The notes below the pieces were generated by a model. The model was given only the letters and a program-made list of their open reading frames with translations. It made no database searches and was not told the DNA's origin. A stretch of DNA of 10,741 nt. Origin: Gammaproteobacteria bacterium. Its GTDB lineage: Bacteria; Pseudomonadota; Gammaproteobacteria; Pseudomonadales; Halieaceae. This document shows, in pieces, positions 6,475-10,741 of this stretch. The stretch is taken from contig JAOUDU010000045.1 of the NCBI GenBank assembly GCA_029859085.1, positions 1-10,741 of the forward strand, written 5' to 3'. A program made the position numbers and the translations under genes. Position 1 is the stretch's first letter. Each line of letters opens with the position of its first letter.

Positions 6475-8133
6475 ATGGCTGACATTTTCATCTCCTATGC
6501 CCGGCCCGACCGGGTGAGGATCGAGACGCTCGCCGCGAAGCTGGCGGAAGAGGGTTATTCTGTCTGGTGGGACCGGCAGATCGGGGGTGGCGCCGAGTTT
6601 TCCCAGGCCATCGAGGCGGAGCTGGAGACGGCGAAAACTGTCATTGTCGGCTGGTCGGCGCATTCACTCGGGTCTCACTGGGTGCGAGACGAAGCGGACT
6701 TCGCCCGGGGCCGGCACAAACTCCTCCCCATCTCCCTGGACGGCGTGCTGGCTCCGCTCGGGTTTCGCCAGCTCCACACCCTCGATTTTTCCGGCTGGAA
6801 TCAATCCGGTGACGATTCGGTGTTCAGGGAACTGGTGCTGTCCCTGGGTGCCACCTTGCAGCACACCTCCGCGGCGGTTGTCCCTGTTGCCACCGGCACC
6901 TCGCCCGGGGCCCGCCCGGCGGGGAGGCCCTGTATAGCGGTACTCCCCTTTGCCAATATGTCCAGCGATGAGGAGTTGGAGTATCTCGCCGACGGCCTCA
7001 CCGAGGATATTATCACCCTGCTGTCTTCGAACCGGCACCTGTCGGTGCCGGCTCGCACGTCGGTGTTTGTGTTCAAGGGCCAGTCGGTGGATATCCGCGG
7101 CGTGGGCGAGGCGCTCGGTGCGCGCTATATCGTCGAGGGCAGCCTGCGTAAAATGGGTGCCCGGGTCCGGGTCACGGTGCAGTTCATCGCGGCGGACAGC
7201 GGCGAGCACATATGGGCGAAGAAGTTTGACGTTCTCTTCGAGGAGCTTAGCAACGCCCCGGACGAGACCGTCGAGAAGATTGCCGGTAGCCTGTTCGCGC
7301 AGCTGACCTGGGCGGAGGCTGACCGCTCGGAGCAGGCCCTCGTGGACGAACTCGGCGCATGGGAGTACTGCCAGCGCAGCGCGGCGAGGATCGGGCGCGC
7401 CATAGGCGCGGTCAAGACATTCCACCGGGTTGAAGCTGAACTTGAGCTGGCGTTGTCTATTGCGCCCGACTACGCCCTTGCCCACGCCCTGCACAGTTGG
7501 GGCTGCAATGCCGCGATTATCAATGGCATCTACGAGGACGACCAGCTTGCCGGTTATATCGATAAGGCCAAGTACCACCTTGGGCGGGCGCGCGAACTGG
7601 CCAGGGACGACCTGCTTACCCAGATCTATATAGGCGCCTCCGAGAATTTTGCGGGTATGCACAACCGGGCCCTGCAGACCCTGGAGCAGGTGATCGCCCG
7701 CAACCCGGCCAGCGCCGAGGCCTGGTACGTCATTTGCCAGGTGTATTCCTACCTGGGCAGGTTCGACGACGCGCGGCAGGCTATCACGCGCGCGTCGGAG
7801 CTGGCCCCTGAGGGCGGATTTGCCCCGCTGCACGCCTGGTACCGCGGCCTGGCTGAGTTCCTCGCAGGTGACTATGCGGTCGCCGCTCCCCTGCTCGAAA
7901 GAAAGGCGCTGGAACAACCCGAATACGGTTACGTGAATATCCTCTCCGCGCTCTGCGAGGAGTCCTTCGGCAACCACGACGCGGCGCGGAAATTTATCGC
8001 CAGGGCGCAGGAACACAACCCGCAGTTGCGGCCCGATAAAGTGGCGGGCATGCTCCTTACCCAGTTCGACCGGGATAAAGGGCAGCGCGAATATACGACC
8101 CTGAAAAAATTGTGGTCAGCGTCCGCTGCCTGA
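6475..8133 (+). CDS. TIR domain - TolB-N-like domain - TPR protein
   Basis: A 552-residue protein. Residues 1-125 are a TIR domain: the classic opening MADIFISYARPDR, then GYSVWWDRQI, VIVGWSAHS and SHWVRDEADFARG. E73 lies where catalytically active TIR domains carry their NAD-cleaving glutamate. A short Ala/Pro/Gly linker follows, with no membrane segment. Residues about 152-250 (IAVLPFANMSSDEELEYLADG ... GARYIVEGSLRK ... HIWAKKFD) match the TolB N-terminal-like domain common in class III adenylate cyclase/TPR proteins. Residues about 317-515 are TPR helices, e.g. ALQTLEQVIARNPASAEAWY and DARQAITRASELAP. The TIR domain thus sits where relatives carry a cyclase or DNA-binding output domain. 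The protein appears cytoplasmic. The start is set by the TIR motif; the Shine-Dalgarno is poor (AAAAG directly before ATG). Possible roles are NAD-consuming stress/defence effector or signalling scaffold; the sequence does not decide. Confidence 0.9.
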   Translation: MADIFISYARPDRVRIETLAAKLAEEGYSVWWDRQIGGGAEFSQAIEAELETAKTVIVGWSAHSLGSHWVRDEADFARGRHKLLPISLDGVLAPLGFRQLHTLDFSGWNQSGDDSVFRELVLSLGATLQHTSAAVVPVATGTSPGARPAGRPCIAVLPFANMSSDEELEYLADGLTEDIITLLSSNRHLSVPARTSVFVFKGQSVDIRGVGEALGARYIVEGSLRKMGARVRVTVQFIAADSGEHIWAKKFDVLFEELSNAPDETVEKIAGSLFAQLTWAEADRSEQALVDELGAWEYCQRSAARIGRAIGAVKTFHRVEAELELALSIAPDYALAHALHSWGCNAAIINGIYEDDQLAGYIDKAKYHLGRARELARDDLLTQIYIGASENFAGMHNRALQTLEQVIARNPASAEAWYVICQVYSYLGRFDDARQAITRASELAPEGGFAPLHAWYRGLAEFLAGDYAVAAPLLERKALEQPEYGYVNILSALCEESFGNHDAARKFIARAQEHNPQLRPDKVAGMLLTQFDRDKGQREYTTLKKLWSASAA

Positions 8134-8457
8134 ATCCTCTCCCTGCCGCCTGCGGGTCACCACGGCGGCGCCCAGCACCACCCCCAGGGCATTGGCCAGC
8201 AGGTCGTACCCGGACATGTCCCGGCCGGGTACCTGGGACTGGCCCAGTTCCATCAGCCCACTGTAGGCGATAATGCCCAGGCACATATATAAGTAGTAAG
8301 CCTTGTTCGCCAGGGCGCGGTATCCCAGCACGGCGAAAATATAGTACACCAGCAGGTGAACGACCTTGTCCATGGGGTCGATATTGACGTCACCGCCGGG
8401 GCGCAGGGATGTGAAGGCGACGATGCCGGCGTAGATGACAAAGATTATTTGTTGCAC
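8116..8457 (-). CDS. VanZ-like family integral membrane protein
   Basis: A 113-residue protein with about four membrane segments (roughly 3-18, 32-49, 53-70 and 83-101). It has the conserved VanZ-like polar motifs: D30-K-V-V-H34 at the start of the second segment, then GLMELGQSQVPGRDMSGYD with E70, R79, D80 and D85, followed by LLANALG. VanZ relatives are linked to glycopeptide resistance in some bacteria, but most small members have no known function. It starts with GTG at 8457. A GGAG seven bases upstream lies inside the end of the amidohydrolase gene, leaving only 4 bp between the stop and this start, so translation is probably coupled. Its last 18 bp overlap the end of the convergent TIR-TPR gene. 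The C-terminus is a short basic/acidic tail (TRRRQGEDSGSGR). Confidence 0.85.
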   Translation of the reverse strand: MQQIIFVIYAGIVAFTSLRPGGDVNIDPMDKVVHLLVYYIFAVLGYRALANKAYYLYMCLGIIAYSGLMELGQSQVPGRDMSGYDLLANALGVVLGAAVVTRRRQGEDSGSGR

Positions 8458-8461
8458 CGCC

Positions 8462-10222
8462 TCACTCCAGGATGCCCGATGTGGCTGATCCGGTGCTCCC
8501 TGCCCCGGGGCTGACCATCATCCCGGGCATCGCGCCGGTGCTCTTGCCGTCCTCAAAGGTGGCGACACCGTTGACCAGGGTCAGTCGCACCGGGGCCGGG
8601 TCCCGGGTCCAGCGCCAGGTGAAGCCGCCCCGGCCATCCGGCACGTCGAAGATCTTGTATTTCCGCCGGTGTTGGATCTCGTCCAGCGCAAACACGGTGA
8701 TGTCGCCGCGCTTGCCCGGTTTCAGTTCGCCCCGGTCGGTGAAGCCGAAATGCGATGCCAGTTTGCCGGTCTGGCAGTGTACGGCCTCCTCGATACGCAG
8801 CAGGCCCCTGCGCACATAGTCGGTATACAGCAGGAGATTGTCGCCGCTGGCGCAGAACAGTTGCCCGTGGGCGCCGGAGTCGTTGATATTGCCCACCGCC
8901 AACGGGTCCCGGGTGAGGCGCACCACCATCTCGTCATCCTTCTCCCAGGGCGGCATCGTGACGGAGGATGACAGGCCGTTGTCGATAAACCACTGCGCCA
9001 TCGCGTCGGAGGCCGGCAGCCCCAGCTTTGCCGCATGGTCGCCGAGGCTGGTGACCGGGTCCGCGCCGTTTTCGGAGTTGTCCAGCATGATGGCCTCGGG
9101 CCGGCGAAAAAAGCCGGTCTCCAGCGAGTCGTTGGCCCAGGAGTGGCGGGCGCGCTCGCGCCAGTCGGGGTCAGCCAGCAGCGCCAGTTTGTCCGCGTCG
9201 CTCCCGGCGGTGACAACCTCGTGCCAGACATAGTCATTGGACTGGGCGAACAGCAGGGACTGGCGGATGCTGGCGGTGACGGTGATCGGCACGTGGGCAT
9301 AGCCGGTCCAGAAGTCGCGGCCCTCGGCGCTGAAACGTTCGTGCAGGTCCAGGATGGGTTGCTGGATGCCGTAGTCCTTCTGCCACTGCAGGGTGGGTAC
9401 GCCCGCCCACTGGACCCTTACCGCCAGGCCCTCGGTGAGCCGGGCTATGCGTTCCATCGAGGCCGCCGCGGTAAAGCGCATCAGGCTGTCGACGATTACC
9501 TGGGTGGTGGCGTGGGGATAGTTGGCCATCACCCGGAACAGGGCGCTGAATTCGGCGTCGTCGGCCACCAGTGAGGGTACGGGCCTGTCGCTGCCGTCGT
9601 GGTCGAGCAGGTTGGTGGAAAGCCCGAGGGCGCCGGCATCCAGCGCATCCACCAGCAGCCGCGTTATCTGCCCGATCTCTGCGGGCGTCGCGGCGCGCTC
9701 CCAGGCGTCCATTCCCATCACTGCCAGGCGCAGCGCGATATGGCCGACGAAGGCCCCGTAGTTGGCGGTAACACGGGTGTTGGCCACCATGGACTGCTTG
9801 TACTGCGACCATGTCTGCCAGTCCCAGGGCAGCTTGTCCATGAAGGCCGACTCCGGGATGTCCTCGAAGAATGAGAAGATTTTTACCACCTCCCGGCGCA
9901 CGGCGGGATCGTCGTGCAGTGGGGCGAGTGCGAAACCGCAGTTGCCCATGACCACGGTGGTTACGCCGCAGCCCGGCAGGGGGTTCAGGTCCGGTTGCCA
10001 CCACATGGTGCCGTCGAAATGGGTGTGGCTCTCTATCAGCCCCGGGGTGACGAAACAGCCGCTGGCATCCACCACGTCCTCGCCGCTGGTTGCGTCCAGA
10101 TCCGCCGCCACTGCGGTGATCAGCCCGTCCTGCACCCGCACGTCGGCACCGAATGGCGGGCTGCCGGTCCCATCGACCACCAGGCCGCCCTTGATCAGAT
10201 AACTGTTTAATGGTGTCTCCAT
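8462..10222 (-). CDS. N-acyl-D-amino-acid deacylase-type amidohydrolase
   Basis: A 586-residue protein of the amidohydrolase-3/D-aminoacylase group (COG3653-like). After the beta-sandwich start (LIKGGLVVDGTGSPP) comes the metal motif H66-T-H68 in GLIESHTHFDGTMWW, then GVTTVVMGNCGFALAP with C95 at the position of the zinc-binding Cys of D-aminoacylases. VGHIALRLAVMG (H161) and GALGLSTN follow, and a late Asp, D448, in INDSGAH would be the catalytic/metal aspartate. KPGKRGDITVF closes the composite domain. These enzymes hydrolyse N-acyl-D-amino acids or related amides; the exact substrate is unknown. There is no signal peptide. The frame extends to a TTG at 10282, but the ATG at 10222 starts directly before conserved sequence and is preferred; its Shine-Dalgarno (AGGT, about 10 bp away) is weak. 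The VanZ-like gene follows 4 bp downstream as a likely operon partner. Confidence 0.92.
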   Translation of the reverse strand: METPLNSYLIKGGLVVDGTGSPPFGADVRVQDGLITAVAADLDATSGEDVVDASGCFVTPGLIESHTHFDGTMWWQPDLNPLPGCGVTTVVMGNCGFALAPLHDDPAVRREVVKIFSFFEDIPESAFMDKLPWDWQTWSQYKQSMVANTRVTANYGAFVGHIALRLAVMGMDAWERAATPAEIGQITRLLVDALDAGALGLSTNLLDHDGSDRPVPSLVADDAEFSALFRVMANYPHATTQVIVDSLMRFTAAASMERIARLTEGLAVRVQWAGVPTLQWQKDYGIQQPILDLHERFSAEGRDFWTGYAHVPITVTASIRQSLLFAQSNDYVWHEVVTAGSDADKLALLADPDWRERARHSWANDSLETGFFRRPEAIMLDNSENGADPVTSLGDHAAKLGLPASDAMAQWFIDNGLSSSVTMPPWEKDDEMVVRLTRDPLAVGNINDSGAHGQLFCASGDNLLLYTDYVRRGLLRIEEAVHCQTGKLASHFGFTDRGELKPGKRGDITVFALDEIQHRRKYKIFDVPDGRGGFTWRWTRDPAPVRLTLVNGVATFEDGKSTGAMPGMMVSPGAGSTGSATSGILE

Positions 10223-10292
10223 AGGGGTATACCTGTTTGCTCCGTCGTCAGGCGGGTGTGCTTTCCGGAACGAACCAGTCAACCAACTTGGG

Positions 10293-10319
10293 CCCCACCA
10301 CGCAAGTGGTGTGCCGGGG
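10293..10319. other. GNRA-loop hairpin in the divergent intergenic region
   Basis: The 219 bp between the amidohydrolase and the last gene contain CACCAC (10296-10301), loop GCAA, and GTGGTG (10306-10311), a perfect 6-bp stem. CCC before it can pair with the GGGG at 10316-10319 across a bulge. No clean T-tract follows, so it is not a convincing terminator. It could be a leader structure of the minus-strand transcript or a chance palindrome. A TGTAAT at 10354-10359 is a possible -10 for the downstream plus-strand gene, without a good -35. I see nothing else in this stretch. Confidence 0.3.
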
Positions 10320-10441
10320 TGCGGGTTTACTTTCGTGTACCAGGACTGATTCCTGTAATCCCCTGCGCCGGCTCAGGATTTGATCGCTTTCGGACCGGCA
10401 CAGGCAGATAATCCGCTGATCTTCATCCGGGGTAGCTGGTT

Positions 10442-10741
10442 ATGAAAACTGGAATATACAAAAGGCGTGCGTATCTGGCTGGTGTTGCAATGCTTGTCAC
10501 CCTGCCTGTCGGAGCGCTTTTCACGGCGCCCGCCGTCGCCCAGATGAACCAGGAAGTGATGCTGCAATGGATGGACACCGAGGTGGTCCACTGGTCAGTC
10601 GTCGGCGATTACGAAGGCGAGGCAATGATCGTGCAGTCGGGCACCAACGGCTATGCACCGGTAAAGGACCACGTTGAGATTGCCTTCGACTACGATATTA
10701 CCCAGGGAAAATTGGTCGGAGCGGCAGTTTTCACCGATTTT
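10442..10741 (+). CDS. Exported protein of unknown function (3' end outside window)
   Basis: The frame is open from the ATG at 10442 through exactly 100 codons to the window edge without a stop. Residues 1-34 are a good signal peptide: a basic MKTGIYKRR start, a hydrophobic stretch (AYLAGVAMLVTLPVGALF), and an APAVA cleavage site before QMNQE. The mature part begins with VMLQWMDTEVVHWSVVGDY and continues with acidic, aromatic, beta-strand-like segments (APVKDHVEIAFDYDITQGK, LVGAAVFTDF). It contains no cysteine and no heme or metal motif in the visible part. I do not recognise a named family. A GGGGTAG about 9 bp before the ATG may serve as the ribosome binding site. The gene is transcribed away from the amidohydrolase, so a shared regulatory region is possible. 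Confidence 0.8.
   Translation, partial: MKTGIYKRRAYLAGVAMLVTLPVGALFTAPAVAQMNQEVMLQWMDTEVVHWSVVGDYEGEAMIVQSGTNGYAPVKDHVEIAFDYDITQGKLVGAAVFTDF

Noticed and set aside
6664..8016. A 450-codon open frame antisense to the TIR-TPR gene
   Set aside because: A shadow of the GC-rich TIR-TPR codons, without recognisable domains, while the plus-strand frame has clear TIR and TPR motifs.
6475..8133. A CBASS, Thoeris or short-Argonaute TIR defence operon
   Set aside because: The neighbours are a cytochrome, a VanZ-like protein and an amidohydrolase; no cyclase, SAVED, SLOG or Argonaute partner is present, so no known system can be named.
10223..10282. TTG start at 10282 for the amidohydrolase
   Set aside because: The extra 20 residues are not family-like and the ATG at 10222 sits directly before the conserved N-terminal strand.
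10373..10591. 72-codon minus-strand frame near the right edge
   Set aside because: It is antisense to the signal-peptide region of the exported protein and shows no domain or start signal.

Overview
The window looks like a chromosomal segment from a GC-rich (about 60%) Gram-negative bacterium, most likely a marine, Cellvibrionales/Halieaceae-like gammaproteobacterium. That placement is an inference from a TonB-dependent receptor, several periplasmic c-type cytochromes and exported proteins; no marker gene is present. I see no RNA gene, insertion sequence, CRISPR array or phage gene.

Layout. At the left edge (1-1017, +) is most of a diheme c-type cytochrome of the SO2930/HNE_0200 family. It ends tail-to-tail against a large TonB-dependent receptor (1082-3610, -), with a near-perfect bidirectional terminator between them. 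Upstream of the receptor, on the same strand, is a decayed class III (glutamate-1-semialdehyde aminomutase-like) aminotransferase gene (3740-4320). It keeps its start and Shine-Dalgarno but has an internal frame-shifting deletion and has lost everything after about the first third. Next on the minus strand are an exported succinylglutamate desuccinylase/aspartoacylase-like zinc enzyme (4431-5849) and a small monoheme cytochrome c (5948-6277).

A divergent intergenic region (6278-6474) separates the cytochrome from a plus-strand gene (6475-8133) encoding a TIR - TolB-N-like - TPR protein. The region holds a perfect DnaA-box match next to a candidate cytochrome promoter, and a two-copy 16-bp direct repeat overlapping a candidate -10 element of the TIR gene. 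The TIR gene overlaps, tail-to-tail, a small VanZ-like membrane protein gene (8116-8457, -). The VanZ-like gene sits 4 bp after an N-acyl-D-amino-acid deacylase-type amidohydrolase gene (8462-10222, -), so those two are very probably one transcript. A second divergent intergenic region leads to the start of an exported protein of unknown function (10442 to the window end, +).

How the genes work together. The left and middle parts suggest periplasmic/outer-membrane nutrient handling: a receptor for an unknown ligand, an exported metallohydrolase and redox proteins. The right part has an amidohydrolase for N-acylated D-amino acids or related compounds and a membrane protein. No shared pathway can be proven from this window. 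The most unusual object is the TIR-TolB-N-TPR protein with its own repeat-bearing promoter region. It is a plausible NAD-cleaving or signalling protein, but nothing nearby identifies it as a defence system.
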